Shown piece after piece: positions 25,083 to 35,600 of a stretch of 64,000 nucleotides of DNA. The notes under the pieces were generated by a model, which saw only the letters and a program-made list of their open reading frames with translations, ran no database searches and was not told the DNA's origin. Numbering within the stretch: the stretch's first letter is position 1; the number at the start of each line of letters is the position of its first letter. The position numbers and the translations under genes are program-made. Origin of the DNA: Flavobacterium lacisediminis (lineage in GTDB: Bacteria > Bacteroidota > Bacteroidia > Flavobacteriales > Flavobacteriaceae). The DNA is taken from contig NZ_JAPCIO010000002.1 of NCBI RefSeq assembly GCF_025909975.1, positions 1 to 64,000 of the forward strand. The letters run 5' to 3'.

Positions 25083-25907
25083 TTAGATTTTAAAAGTAAT
25101 AACGGGTCTTTTAGCGTGATTTACTAAATCTTCACTAATACTTCCGTTGAAGAAGTGTGATAAACCTTTTCTTCCGTGTGTACTCATTCCAATAATATCA
25201 GCATCAATGCTTTTCGCAAAATGTAAAATACCTTTTTCAACATTTACATCATTGTAAATATGAGTTGAATAGTTGTCTACTTTGAAGTTTGCAATAAATT
25301 CGTCCATTTGCTTTTGAGCTACTTTAGTAGACTTAAAGTTGTTTGGAGTATTGATGTTTGCTAAATAAAGGTGAGAGCCAAATTTGTTAACAAATTCAAC
25401 TACTTTTTCAAATGGTTTTTTGATTTCGTCTGAAAAGTCTGAAGCAAATACAAATTTAGAAGCATTGAAAGTTTCTTCTTCTCTTTTGATAACTAATACA
25501 GGAACATCAGAATTTCTTACTACTTTTTCTGTGTTAGAGCCAATAAACATTTCTTGGAAACCATTTGCTCCGTGAGATCCCATGACAATTAAATCGGCAT
25601 TATGAGCTTCTCCGTTTTTAATAATTCCTTCGAAAGCCATTTCAAATTGAATAATTCTTGAAATTTTAACTCCGTCTAAATAATCGGCATCCATTAATTC
25701 ATCTAATTTAGCTACGGCTGCATTTTTGAAAAACATCAGTTCTGGTATGTCGTGAGCTCTTGAAACAGCGTCATTTCCAGTTGTTGGTAATTCTAACATG
25801 TGTAGTAAAAAAATCTCTCCGTCATTCTTTTTGGCGATTTGTGCTGCAACTTTTAATGCGTATTCTGCGTGTTTTGAAAAATCGGTTGGTACTAAAATTC
25901 GTTTCAT
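25083..25907 (-). CDS. tandem universal stress protein (two UspA domains)
   Basis: 274 residues forming two UspA domains (about 1-145 and 150-274). Domain 1 begins MKRILVPTDFSKHAEYAL and has the ATP-binding-type loop VMGSHGANGFQEMFIGSNTEKVVRNSDVPVLVI. Domain 2 starts KFVFASDFSDEI and ends MSTHGRKGLSHFFNGSISEDLV. Both keep G-x2-G-x(9)-(S/T) features, so nucleotide binding is possible. Such proteins help survival in starvation or oxygen stress; the specific role is unknown. The leader carries an inverted repeat (25930-25953). Confidence 0.93.
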   Translation of the reverse strand: MKRILVPTDFSKHAEYALKVAAQIAKKNDGEIFLLHMLELPTTGNDAVSRAHDIPELMFFKNAAVAKLDELMDADYLDGVKISRIIQFEMAFEGIIKNGEAHNADLIVMGSHGANGFQEMFIGSNTEKVVRNSDVPVLVIKREEETFNASKFVFASDFSDEIKKPFEKVVEFVNKFGSHLYLANINTPNNFKSTKVAQKQMDEFIANFKVDNYSTHIYNDVNVEKGILHFAKSIDADIIGMSTHGRKGLSHFFNGSISEDLVNHAKRPVITFKI

Positions 25908-25929
25908 AAGTTTGTTTTAGGTTATTTTA

Positions 25930-25953
25930 ATGGTGTAAAATGAATTACACCAT
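25930..25953 (-). promoter_or_regulatory. inverted repeat in leader of the stress-protein gene
   Basis: ATGGTGTAA (25930-25938) and TTACACCAT (25945-25953) are perfect 9-bp arms around a 6-nt loop, 23 nt before the start. It could be an operator or a leader hairpin. A near -7 box (TACTTTTA) lies just upstream on the minus strand. Confidence 0.45.
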
Positions 25954-26008
25954 AAAAGTACAAAAAATATCCAAACTGACAATCTTTTTTTTAATTCAAA
26001 AAAATTTG

Positions 26009-26016
26009 TATATTTG
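26009..26016 (+). promoter_or_regulatory. -7 promoter element (TATATTTG) of rimP-nusA-infB
   Basis: TATATTTG fits TAnnTTTG and lies 62 nt before rimP. The expected -33 region is a T run and not a clean TTTG. Initiation near 26022 would give a leader of about 55 nt holding the hairpin 26044-26069. Confidence 0.6.
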
Positions 26017-26043
26017 CATCGTTATTAAAGGACTAAGGATTAT

Positions 26044-26069
26044 GAGGCACGCACAGCGTGCCTCTTTTT
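26044..26069 (+). promoter_or_regulatory. GC-rich leader hairpin with T run before rimP (candidate attenuator)
   Basis: GAGGCACGC (26044-26052), loop ACA, GCGTGCCTC (26056-26064), then five T. This is the form of an intrinsic terminator, yet it lies between the promoter and rimP, ending only 8 nt before the start codon. That suggests attenuation or translation control of the rimP-nusA-infB operon. It is unusually GC-rich for this genome. Confidence 0.7.
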
Positions 26070-26077
26070 ATAAAAAT

Positions 26078-26545
26078 ATGACATTTAAAAATAAAGTTCA
26101 AGAAGTATTGGATGCGGCATTGGCCGAGCGTGAACATCTTTTTTTGATTGATTTATCTATTAATGAAGCTAATAAAATTAGTATTATTTTAGATGGTGAT
26201 TTTGGTGTAAATTTGCAGGATTGTATCGATGTTAGTAGAGCAGTTGAAAATAATTTAGATCGAGAAGAACAAGATTTTTCTTTGGAAGTTGCTTCAGCTG
26301 GCGTTTCAAGTCCATTAAAGTTAGTAAGACAATATAAGAAAAATATTGGTAGAACTCTAAAAGTTAAAACCATTACATCGGAAGAAGTTGAAGCGAAATT
26401 GACGATAGCTGACGATGAAAAAATTACTTTGGAGTGGCAGGCTCGTGAGCCTAAAAAAATTGGAAAAGGAAAAGAAACAGTTGATAAAAAACTGGAACTT
26501 CCTTACGAGAATATAAAAGAAGCAATTGTTATAATATCATTTTAA
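26078..26545 (+). CDS. rimP: ribosome maturation factor RimP
   Basis: 155 residues from ATG 26078, which follows the A-rich leader TATAAAAAT. A longer frame upstream would run through the promoter and hairpin, so it is not used. RimP helps 30S maturation. Hallmarks are the N-terminal alpha-beta domain and the segment [33 protein letters not shown] (about residues 45-80), close to the family's LEVSSPG. The C-terminal SH3-like part covers about 85-150. It is 13 nt before nusA in the conserved rimP-nusA-infB order. Confidence 0.95.
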   Translation: MTFKNKVQEVLDAALAEREHLFLIDLSINEANKISIILDGDFGVNLQDCIDVSRAVENNLDREEQDFSLEVASAGVSSPLKLVRQYKKNIGRTLKVKTITSEEVEAKLTIADDEKITLEWQAREPKKIGKGKETVDKKLELPYENIKEAIVIISF

Positions 26546-26558
26546 ATAAAGAGTTGAC

Positions 26559-27800
26559 ATGGAGAATATTGCATTAATCGAATCGTTTTCAGAATTTAAA
26601 GACGATAAACTCATCGATAGAGTTACACTAATGGCAATTTTAGAAGATGTATTTAGAAATGCATTGAAAAAGAAATACGGATCTGACGATAATTTCGATA
26701 TCATCATTAATCCTGACAAAGGGGATATGGAGATTTGGAGAAATCGTGTTGTGGTTGAAGATGGAGAAGTAGAGGATCCTAATTCTGAGATTTCTTTGTC
26801 TGAAGCAAGAAGAATTGAACCTGATTTTGAAGTGGGTGAAGATGTTTCTGAAGAAGTAAAATTAATTCAATTAGGAAGAAGAGCTATTTTGGCATTACGT
26901 CAAAACTTAATTTCTAAAATTCATGAGCACGATAACACAAATCTTTACAAACAATTTAAAGATTTAATTGGTGATATTTATACTGCAGAAGTGCATCATG
27001 TTCGTCCAAAAGCTGTAATTTTGATGGATGATGAAGGGAATGAAATTGTTTTGCCAAAAGAAAAACAAATTCCAAACGATTATTTCAAAAAAGGAGATAA
27101 TGTAAGAGGTGTGATTGAAAATGTTGAATTAAAAGGTAATAAACCTCAAATCATCATGTCAAGAACTGCTCCAGAATTCCTTGAAAAATTATTCGAACAA
27201 GAAATCCCTGAAGTATTTGATGGTTTAATCACTATCAAAAAAGTAGTTCGTATACCAGGTGAAAAAGCTAAAGTAGCGGTAGATTCTTATGATGATAGAA
27301 TTGATCCTGTTGGAGCTTGTGTAGGTATGAAAGGTTCTCGTATTCATGGAATTGTACGTGAATTAGGAAACGAAAATATCGACGTAATTAATTATACAAC
27401 AAATGCTCAGTTATATATTACTAGAGCTTTAAGTCCTGCAAAAGTTTCTACCGTTAAAATTAACGAAGAAGCTAAAACCGCAGAGGTGTTCTTAAAAATT
27501 GAAGAAGTTTCTAAAGCTATTGGTAGAGGTGGGAATAACATCAAATTAGCGAGTTTGTTAACAGGTTACGAAATTGATGTTATCCGTGAAGGTATTACAG
27601 AAGAAGAAGATGACGTGGAATTAAGAGAATTTTCTGATGAAATCGAGGCTTGGGTAATTGAAGAATTTGAAAAAATCGGTTTAGATACAGCTAGAAGCGT
27701 ATTAAATCAAGATGTTGCTGACTTGGTAAGAAGAACTGATCTTGAAGAGGAAACTATTTTAGATGTAATGAATATATTAAAAGAAGAATTAGAAGGATAA
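26559..27800 (+). CDS. nusA: transcription termination/antitermination factor NusA
   Basis: 413 residues. NusA binds RNA polymerase and promotes pausing, termination or antitermination. The N-terminal polymerase-binding part covers about 1-125. An S1 domain follows with the segment VRPKAVILMDDEGNEIVLPK, then two KH domains with VGACVGMKGSRIHGIVREL and AIGRGGNNIKLASLLTGYEID. The C-terminal repeats of Escherichia coli NusA are absent, leaving only a short tail (DLVRRTDLEEETILDVMNIL). NusA could act on the hairpin in its own operon leader. Confidence 0.97.
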   Translation: MENIALIESFSEFKDDKLIDRVTLMAILEDVFRNALKKKYGSDDNFDIIINPDKGDMEIWRNRVVVEDGEVEDPNSEISLSEARRIEPDFEVGEDVSEEVKLIQLGRRAILALRQNLISKIHEHDNTNLYKQFKDLIGDIYTAEVHHVRPKAVILMDDEGNEIVLPKEKQIPNDYFKKGDNVRGVIENVELKGNKPQIIMSRTAPEFLEKLFEQEIPEVFDGLITIKKVVRIPGEKAKVAVDSYDDRIDPVGACVGMKGSRIHGIVRELGNENIDVINYTTNAQLYITRALSPAKVSTVKINEEAKTAEVFLKIEEVSKAIGRGGNNIKLASLLTGYEIDVIREGITEEEDDVELREFSDEIEAWVIEEFEKIGLDTARSVLNQDVADLVRRTDLEEETILDVMNILKEELEG

Positions 27801-27848
27801 TTCTTTAACCAAACAACACAACAATACAAAGAATTTTAAAAAGGTTAT

Positions 27849-30680
27849 ATGTCTGAAGAAAGAGTAATAAGAATAAACAAAATTTTAAGGGAGTTAAATA
27901 TTTCTCTTGATAGAGCTGTGGATTTTCTTAAAGAAAAGGGTCATGAAATTGAGTCAAGTCCAAATGCTAAAATATCACAAGAGGAATACAAAGTCTTATG
28001 CGGTCAATTTTCTGCTGACAAAGGGAATAAGGTAGCCTCTCTTGAAGTGAGTGAAGAAAAAAGAAAAGAGAAAGAGGCGCTTAAACGCGAACTAGAAAAA
28101 GAACAAGAAGCAAAGCGTTTGCAGGAAGAAGAGCGTCAAAGACAAGAGATTATCAAAGCTAAAGCAGTTTTATCTGCTCCAAAAGCAGTTGGTAAAATCG
28201 ATTTAGATCCTAAAAAACAAGAAGTTAAGTCTGAAAAGCCAGTTTCTGAAGAAAAACCTGTTGTTAAAACAGAAGAAAAACCAGTTGTAGCAGAAGAAAA
28301 ACCAGTTGTTGAGAAAACTCCAGAGCCTGTTAAAACTGAGGTTAAGGAAGAAATTCCAGTGGTTAAAAAAGCTGAAATTGTTAAGCCTGATAAAGAAGTT
28401 GAAGTAAAAGCAGAAGCCTCTTCAGAGGAAGCTGCAGAAGAAAAAATTGAAACGCAGTATCAAAAACTTTCTGGAGCTACATTTACAGGTCAAAAAATTG
28501 ATTTATCTCAATTTGAAAAACCTAAAAAGAAAAAAGAAGATCCTAAAAAAGATATTAAAAAGCCAGGAACTCCTCAAGCACCAAATGCTGGTGGGGCAAA
28601 TGCTGCTAATAATAACAATAAAAACAAACGTAAACGTATTATTAAACCTGGCGGACCTGGAGCTCCTGGAGCAAACAATAACGCTGGCGGACCTAAGAAA
28701 GAGTTTGTTAAAGGAGGATCAGCTGGAGGTGGATTTAATAAAGGTAAAAAACCAATTATTCAAAAGGTAGAGCCTTCTGAAGAAGACGTTAAAAATCAAA
28801 TTAAAGAAACTCTTGAAAGATTACAAGGAAAAGGTAATAAATCGAAATCGGCAAAATACCGTAGAGATAAAAGAGATTCTCACCGTCAACGTGTTGATGA
28901 TGAATTACAAGCACAAGAAGAAGGAAGTAAAACATTAAAAGTAACAGAATTTGTTACTGTAGGTGAAATTGCATCTTTAATGGATGTGCCTATTACAAAA
29001 GTAATCGGAACATGTATGTCGCTTGGAATCATGGTTACGATGAACCAACGTTTAGATGCAGAAACATTGTCTATCGTTGCAGATGAGTTCGGATTTGAAG
29101 TTGAATTTATTACAACTGATATTGAAGAAGCTGCTGAAGTAGTTCAAGATAATCCAGAAGATTTAGTACACAGAGCACCAATTGTTACCGTAATGGGTCA
29201 CGTTGACCACGGTAAAACCTCTTTATTAGATTATATTCGTAAGGCAAATGTTATTGCAGGTGAATCAGGAGGAATTACACAACATATTGGAGCATACGGA
29301 GTAATTTTAGAAAATGGCGAAAAAATCACATTCTTAGATACACCAGGTCACGAGGCGTTTACCGCGATGCGTGCACGTGGAGCTCAAGTTACGGATATTG
29401 CTATTATCGTAATTGCTGCGGATGATGATATCATGCCACAAACAAAAGAAGCAATCAGTCACGCGCAAGCTGCTGGTGTTCCTATGATTTTTGCTATTAA
29501 TAAAGTAGATAAGCCAGCGGCTAATCCAGAAAAAATTAAAGAGCAATTAGCTGGAATGAATTTATTAGTTGAAGATTGGGGTGGTAAATACCAATCACAC
29601 GATATTTCTGCTAAACAAGGAACTGGTGTTTCAGAATTATTAGAAAAAGTATTATTGGAAGCAGAAGTTTTAGAGCTTACTGCAAATCCAAAAAAACCTG
29701 CGCTTGGAACGGTTGTTGAGGCTCAGTTAGATAAAGGAAAAGGATATGTTTCTACTATTTTAGTACAAGCAGGAACACTTCGTATTGGAGATTATGTGTT
29801 AGCTGGAAAAAATCATGGTAAAATTAGAGCCATGTTTGACGAAAGAGGACATCAAATCAAAGAAGCAGGTCCATCAACTCCGGTATCTGTATTAGGTTTA
29901 GATGGTGCACCAACAGCGGGTGATAAATTTAATGTTTACGAAGACGAAAGAGAAGCAAAACAAATTGCATCTAAACGTACACAATTACAACGTGAGCAAT
30001 CGGTTCGTACGCAAAAACACATTACGCTTGCTGAAATCGGTCGTCGTATTGCATTAGGACAATTTAAAGAATTGAATATTATCCTTAAAGGAGACGTTGA
30101 TGGTTCTGTTGAAGCATTATCGGATTCATTCTCTAAATTATCTACCGAAGAAATTCAAATCAACATTATTCATAAAGGAGTTGGAGCAATTACTGAATCT
30201 GACGTATTGTTAGCTTCTGCTTCCGATGCAATTATTATCGGATTTAACGTTCGTCCTCAAGGAAATGCAAAACAATTAGCAGAAAAAGAAGAAATCGATA
30301 TTCGTAACTATTCAATTATTTACGACGCAATTGATGACTTAAAAGATGCAATGGAAGGAATGTTGTCTCCTGAGATGAAAGAAGAAATCACAGGTACAGC
30401 CGAAATTAGAGAAATTTTCAAAGTTTCTAAAGTGGGAACTATTGCAGGATGTATGGTAACTGATGGTAAAATCTTTAGAAATTCTAAAATACGTTTAATT
30501 AGAGAAGGAGTTGTAATTTACACTGGTGAATTAGCTACTTTAAAACGTTTCAAAGACGATGTTAAAGAAGTTTCTAAAGGATACGATTGTGGTATGCAGA
30601 TTAAAAATTACAACGATATTCGTGAGTATGATTTAATTGAAGGATTCCATGAGGTAGAGGTTAAGAAAAAATTGAAATAG
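27849..30680 (+). CDS. infB: translation initiation factor IF-2
   Basis: 943 residues. IF-2 brings fMet-tRNA to the 30S subunit and is a GTPase. The N-terminal part (about 1-340) is an IF2-N-like start followed by a low-complexity Lys/Glu/Val/Pro and then Gly/Asn-rich spacer. The G domain begins at about residue 445 with [14 protein letters not shown], then DTPGHEAF and NKVDKP. Domains II to IV follow, ending with the fMet-binding domain. It is the last gene of the operon and is followed by a strong terminator. Confidence 0.98.
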   Translation: MSEERVIRINKILRELNISLDRAVDFLKEKGHEIESSPNAKISQEEYKVLCGQFSADKGNKVASLEVSEEKRKEKEALKRELEKEQEAKRLQEEERQRQEIIKAKAVLSAPKAVGKIDLDPKKQEVKSEKPVSEEKPVVKTEEKPVVAEEKPVVEKTPEPVKTEVKEEIPVVKKAEIVKPDKEVEVKAEASSEEAAEEKIETQYQKLSGATFTGQKIDLSQFEKPKKKKEDPKKDIKKPGTPQAPNAGGANAANNNNKNKRKRIIKPGGPGAPGANNNAGGPKKEFVKGGSAGGGFNKGKKPIIQKVEPSEEDVKNQIKETLERLQGKGNKSKSAKYRRDKRDSHRQRVDDELQAQEEGSKTLKVTEFVTVGEIASLMDVPITKVIGTCMSLGIMVTMNQRLDAETLSIVADEFGFEVEFITTDIEEAAEVVQDNPEDLVHRAPIVTVMGHVDHGKTSLLDYIRKANVIAGESGGITQHIGAYGVILENGEKITFLDTPGHEAFTAMRARGAQVTDIAIIVIAADDDIMPQTKEAISHAQAAGVPMIFAINKVDKPAANPEKIKEQLAGMNLLVEDWGGKYQSHDISAKQGTGVSELLEKVLLEAEVLELTANPKKPALGTVVEAQLDKGKGYVSTILVQAGTLRIGDYVLAGKNHGKIRAMFDERGHQIKEAGPSTPVSVLGLDGAPTAGDKFNVYEDEREAKQIASKRTQLQREQSVRTQKHITLAEIGRRIALGQFKELNIILKGDVDGSVEALSDSFSKLSTEEIQINIIHKGVGAITESDVLLASASDAIIIGFNVRPQGNAKQLAEKEEIDIRNYSIIYDAIDDLKDAMEGMLSPEMKEEITGTAEIREIFKVSKVGTIAGCMVTDGKIFRNSKIRLIREGVVIYTGELATLKRFKDDVKEVSKGYDCGMQIKNYNDIREYDLIEGFHEVEVKKKLK

Positions 30681-30691
30681 TTCAATTATAG

Positions 30692-30731
30692 ACAATAAAA
30701 AAGCCATTCAAATGAATGGCTTTTTTATTGT
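30692..30731. terminator. bidirectional rho-independent terminator between infB and the SPOR gene
   Basis: 18-bp perfect stem (core AGCCATTC / GAATGGCT, flanked by A6 and T6) with loop AAAT. It serves both convergent genes. Confidence 0.92.
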
Positions 30732-30741
30732 TCTTTATTTT

Positions 30742-31131
30742 TTAATTTGATGGTTTGATGATTAAAGCAGTAGGGTATTTTTTCTTTATGTCAAGCATTA
30801 CACGTTCTACTTCTATTCTTGTTTTAAAATTGCCAATCCATACTTTATAGTTGGGGCTGTTAAAAATGATAGTGCCATCAAGGTCTTTGAATTCTTTTTT
30901 AAATTCTTGTAATTTCTTCTTAGATTCTTCGCTATTTCCGTAAAAAATTTGAATTTTATATCCTTCGTTTAAAAACAAACCAGTATTTAGTTTTCTTTTT
31001 TCTTTCAATAGTTGATCGATTTTTGGATCAACTGAAATGTTTGTTTTTCCGTCCTGAGCGTTCGAACTCAAACAAAAAAAAGAAGATAGAATAAAGAAGT
31101 ACAATAAGTTATGTTTTGATAAATTTTTCAT
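30742..31131 (-). CDS. secreted SPOR-domain protein
   Basis: 129 residues from ATG 31131. A slightly longer frame would need a TTG start. The ATG has a TAAAA leader element 11 nt upstream and a TATTTTTG -7 box (31150-31157). An N-terminal signal sequence ends near SNAQ (residue 26). The C-terminal part (about 57-125) has the SPOR repeats GYKIQIFYGNSEESKK and YKVWIGNFKTRIEVE. SPOR domains bind denuded peptidoglycan at division sites. The gene is divergent from the ACIII operon, and no partner is evident. Confidence 0.88.
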   Translation of the reverse strand: MKNLSKHNLLYFFILSSFFCLSSNAQDGKTNISVDPKIDQLLKEKRKLNTGLFLNEGYKIQIFYGNSEESKKKLQEFKKEFKDLDGTIIFNSPNYKVWIGNFKTRIEVERVMLDIKKKYPTALIIKPSN

Positions 31132-31149
31132 ACACAAGTGATTTTAATA

Positions 31150-31157
31150 CAAAAATA
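31150..31157 (-). promoter_or_regulatory. -7 promoter element (TATTTTTG) of the SPOR gene
   Basis: Minus-strand TATTTTTG, 18 nt upstream of the SPOR-gene ATG, matches TAnnTTTG. No matching -33 box was found. Confidence 0.4.
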
Positions 31158-31255
31158 CAATTTAAGATGATAATAGGATGCTTAAAAATTATTTAGAACA
31201 AATATAAATTACATTTTAAGATAAAATTAAGGTTTTAATAATAGTTCGAATATTG

Positions 31256-31263
31256 TATTTTTG
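31256..31263 (+). promoter_or_regulatory. -7 promoter element (TATTTTTG) of the ACIII/oxidase operon
   Basis: TATTTTTG lies 85 nt before the chosen actA start; 19 nt upstream is TTTT in place of TTTG. The leader of about 80 nt is AT-rich, and I see no riboswitch-like structure in it. Confidence 0.55.
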
Positions 31264-31347
31264 TCGGAGTTTTGAAAAAATAACGTGTTGTTTTTAGATA
31301 ACATATATCTAAAAGTATACCAAATTAAGTCGATAATCATTTTAAAT

Positions 31348-32616
31348 ATGAAAAAGGTGGGTAACCATAAATCGTTTTCAAAGATTTTCTTCAGTGTAGC
31401 ATTCGTGCTAGTGACTTCTTTATCTGCGTTCTCTCAGGATGCGGCAAAGGGTAAAGAATTATTTAATACCAATTGTGCGGCATGTCATAAATTAGATGCA
31501 AAAGCTACGGGTCCAGCACTTCGTGGAGTTGAGGCTAAGTATGACAAAGAATGGTTGTATAAGTGGATAAAGAATAGTGGAGAATTAATCAAGTCAGGAG
31601 ATGCGCAAGCTGTAAAGGTTTTTGAGGATAATAATAAAGTTCCGATGACTGCATTTCCACAATTGTCAAATGAGGATATTGACAATATTATTGCTTATAC
31701 TTCTGAGCCAGCTCCTGTTGTTGCTACTCCGGTTCCTGGACCTGATGCAAAAACAGCTACTGATGAATCTGGTGTTTCTAATAATGTTATATTAGGAGTG
31801 CTTTCATTAGTAATGATAATGTTAGTTGTTATGTTGTTCTTAGTGAATAATATGTTAACTAAAATTGCTAGTGCTAAAGGATTAGAGGTTGCGCAAAAAG
31901 ATCGTTCATTAATGAATGTTTTCAGAGCATACGCTAAAAATCAATTCTTAGTATTAGTTTCTGCAATCTTGTTATTGTTGGTTTCTGCTTATTTTGCATA
32001 CGGATGGATGATGCAAATTGGGGTTGATCAAGGATATGAGCCAGTGCAACCAATTCATTATTCACACAGAATTCATGCTGGTGAAAACGGAATTGATTGT
32101 AAATACTGTCACTCTGCAGCAAGAGTTGGTAAACATTCTAACATTCCTTCTTTGAATGTTTGTATGAACTGTCACAAAAACATTAGTGAAGTAGCTGAAA
32201 CTACTGCAACTGAAGAGCATTCAAAAGCGTTTTACGATGGTGAAATTGCTAAATTATACGATGCTGTTGGATGGGACAAATCGTTACAAAAATATACAGG
32301 AAAAACTAAACCAGTTAAATGGGTTAGAATTCATAATTTACCAGATCACGTTTATTTCAATCACTCTCAACACGTAACTGTTGCAGGAGTTGAGTGTCAA
32401 ACTTGTCACGGTCCAGTTGAAGAAATGGAAATCATGAAACAACATGCTCCATTAACAATGGGATGGTGTATCAACTGTCACAGAGAAACAAATGTGAAAG
32501 TAGAAGATAATGCTTACTACAAAAAAATCCATGAAGAACTTTCTAAAAAATACGGAGTATCTCAGTTAACTGCTGCTCAAATGGGAGGTTTAGAATGTGG
32601 TAAATGTCACTATTAA
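31348..32616 (+). CDS. actA: ACIII multiheme cytochrome c subunit ActA, six heme sites
   Basis: 422 residues from ATG 31348. An upstream in-frame ATG at 31285 would add 21 residues before the signal sequence and is less likely. The protein has a signal peptide ending near AFSQ, a monoheme cytochrome domain with CAACH (near residue 43), a membrane segment (about 140-165) and another (about 200-220). A pentaheme domain follows with CKYCH (251), CMNCH (272), CQTCH (350), CINCH (374) and CGKCH (417). ActA passes electrons from quinol oxidation in alternative complex III. The extra N-terminal heme domain exceeds the usual five sites. It begins the operon actABCDEF-coxBA. Confidence 0.93.
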   Translation: MKKVGNHKSFSKIFFSVAFVLVTSLSAFSQDAAKGKELFNTNCAACHKLDAKATGPALRGVEAKYDKEWLYKWIKNSGELIKSGDAQAVKVFEDNNKVPMTAFPQLSNEDIDNIIAYTSEPAPVVATPVPGPDAKTATDESGVSNNVILGVLSLVMIMLVVMLFLVNNMLTKIASAKGLEVAQKDRSLMNVFRAYAKNQFLVLVSAILLLLVSAYFAYGWMMQIGVDQGYEPVQPIHYSHRIHAGENGIDCKYCHSAARVGKHSNIPSLNVCMNCHKNISEVAETTATEEHSKAFYDGEIAKLYDAVGWDKSLQKYTGKTKPVKWVRIHNLPDHVYFNHSQHVTVAGVECQTCHGPVEEMEIMKQHAPLTMGWCINCHRETNVKVEDNAYYKKIHEELSKKYGVSQLTAAQMGGLECGKCHY

Positions 32617-32648
32617 TAAAATAATTTAAGAAGCTAATATACTATACA

Positions 32649-35600
32649 ATGGCATCAAACAAAAAATACTGGAAAAGTGTTGAAGAACTAAACGAAAATA
32701 GTTCTATTGTTGAGACGCTAAGAAACAACGAGTTTGTGGAACCAATTCCGGTTGACCAATTCTTAGGAGATAAAGAATCTTTGTCTGCTTCGTCAACTAC
32801 TCGTCGTGACTTTTTGAAATATGTTGGATTTAGCACGGCTGCAGCTTCATTAGCAGCTTGTGAAGGTCCTGTTGTAAAGTCAATTCCTTACGTAGTTCAA
32901 CCAGAAGAAATTATTCCTGGTGTTGCTGATTATTATGCAACAACAATGGCTGATGGTTTTGATTTTGCTAATATTTTAATCAAAACTCGTGAGGGTCGTC
33001 CTATTAAAGTAGAGAACAATAATTTAGAAGGAGCAAAAACTGGAGCAAATGCAAGAGTTCACGCTTCTGTTCTTTCATTATATGATAGTTTACGTTTAAA
33101 ACAACCTAAAATTGCTGGTAAAGATGCAACTTGGGCTGACGTAAACACTAAAGTTAAAGCTAGTTTAGAAGATGCAAAAGCAAAAGGTGGAAATGTAGTA
33201 GTGTTAACAAACACCATGGCAAGTCCTTCAACAGATGCTTTAATTGCTTCTTTAGTTGCTAAATATCCAACAACTAAACATGTTGTTTATGATGCAGTTT
33301 CTGAATCAAACGCTTTAGATGCTTTTCAAGCAGTTTATGGTGTAAGAGCTTTGGCTAATTATGATTTTTCAAAATCAGATGTTATCGTTTCTGTTGGTGC
33401 GGATTTCTTAGGAGATTGGCAAGGAGGAGGTTTTGATGCAGGATATGCTCAAGGTCGTATTCCTAAAAACGGAATGATGTCTAAACATATTCAAATTGAA
33501 TCTAATATGTCTTTAGCAGGTGCTAATGCAGATGTTAGAATTCCAATGACAGTTGCGCAACAAAAACAATCATTAGCTGATTTATATTATGCTGTTGTAA
33601 ATGGTGCTCAACCAAAAAATGCTCAAATTGCAAAAGCAGCTAAGCAGCTTAAAGATGCTAAAAACAAAGGTGTTATTGTAACTGGTTTAGATGATGTTAA
33701 TGCGCAATTAGTAGTTTTAGCTATTAACAATGCATTACAGTCTGAGGCATTCAATCCTTCTGATGCTATCCTTACAAGAAAAGGTGATGCAAAAGCAGTT
33801 GCTCAATTAGTAGCAGATATGAAAGCTGGTAAAGTTCACACTTTAATTATGAATGGTGTTAATCCAGCGTATACTTTAGCAAATTCAAAAGATTTCGTAG
33901 CAGCTTTAAAATCAGTTAAACTTTCAGTTTCTTTCTCTATGAAAGAAGATGAAACTTCAACTTTAACTTCAATTGCTGCTGCGGCTCCACATTATTTAGA
34001 ATCTTGGGGAGATGTTGCAATTACTAGAGGTAATTACAGCATTATGCAACCAACTATTCGTCCTTTATTCAATACAAAACAGTTCCAAGAAGCTTTATTA
34101 ACTTGGACAGACAATACAGTTGCTTATTACGATTTCTTAAAATCTTTCTCAGTTACTTCTTTAGCTGGAAAATCTTGGAATCAAGCAGTTCATGATGGTT
34201 TTGTTGCTTCTGTAGCAAGTCCGTTAACTGCAGTTTCTGCTGATTATGCTTCGGCAGCTTCAGCTTTAGCACAATCAAAATCTTCTAACTTCGATTTAGT
34301 TTTATATTCTAAAGTTGGAATGGGAGATGGGCAACAAGCAAACAATCCATGGTTACAAGAATTCCCAGATCCTATTACAAGAGTATCTTGGGATAACTAT
34401 GTGACTATTTCTAAAGCAGATGCTGATGCAGCAGGTGTTAAAAACTGGAATGTGGCTAACGGGGGTTTAAACGGAAGTTATGTTACAATTAAAGCAGGTA
34501 ACGCTACTTTAGAGAATGTTCCAGCAATTATCCAACCAGGTCAAGCAAAAGGAACTTTAGGTTTAGCTTTTGGATATGGTAAAAAATTAGGATTAAAAGA
34601 AGAGATGCAAGTAGGTGTTAATGCTTATGCTTTATACACTAACTTAAACTCGAATCAATCAGCTACTATTACTGTTGTGGAAGGTGAGCATGAATTTGCT
34701 TGTGTTCAGTTACAAAAAACATTAATGGGTAGAGGTGATATTATCAAAGAAACTACATTAGAAGTTTTCAATACTAAAGATGCTAAAGTTTGGAATCCTG
34801 TTCCAATGGTATCATTAGATCATAAACCAACAGCTGCTACAGAAGTTGACTTATGGGATTCTTTTGACAGAAGTGTTGGTCATCATTTTAATTTATCTAT
34901 CGACTTAAATGCTTGTACTGGATGTGGTGCTTGTGTTATCGCATGTCATGCAGAAAACAATGTGCCAGTTGTAGGTAAAGATGAAGTTAGAAGAAGTAGA
35001 GATATGCACTGGTTACGTATCGACAGATATTATTCTTCTAAAGAAACTTTTGCTGGAGATATCGAATTAAAAGAATCTGCAAGTGGATTAATGAGTTCTA
35101 TCGATACTTTTGCAAGTATGGAAGATCCTTCAGAAAATCCTCAAATAGCTTTCCAACCTGTAATGTGTCAGCACTGTAACCACGCTCCTTGTGAGACGGT
35201 TTGTCCTGTAGCTGCTACATCTCATGGTAGAGAAGGTCAAAACCACATGGCATACAACAGATGTGTTGGTACTCGTTACTGTGCTAACAACTGTCCATAT
35301 AAAGTAAGACGTTTCAACTGGTTCTTATATAACAAAAATAGCGAGTTCGATTATCATATGAATGATGATTTAGGTCGTATGGTTATCAATCCAGATGTAA
35401 ATGTACGTTCTCGTGGAGTTATGGAAAAATGTTCAATGTGTATCCAAATGACTCAAGCTGTTAAATTGAAAGCAAAACGTGAAGGTAGAGCTGTAGGTAA
35501 GGATGAATTCCAAACTGCTTGTTCTGCTGCTTGTTCAAGTGGAGCTATGAAATTTGGTGATATTAATGATTCAGCATCAGATGTTGCTAAATTAGTAGAA

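Noticed and set aside
24833..25093. 86-codon open frame across the tRNA
   Set aside because: It runs through the tRNA promoter, tRNA-Gln and two terminators; a chance frame.
25940..26077. Extended N-terminus of RimP
   Set aside because: The extension would read through the promoter and the GC-rich hairpin and does not resemble RimP.
28447..28770. 107-codon frame inside infB
   Set aside because: Shifted reading of the Lys-rich IF-2 linker; low complexity explains the lack of stops.
31285..31347. 21 additional residues at the N-terminus of ActA
   Set aside because: They would precede a complete signal peptide; ATG 31348 has the better context.
31138..31347. Possible riboswitch in the ACIII operon leader
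   Set aside because: AT-rich without consistent stems; nothing resembles a known metabolite-binding RNA.
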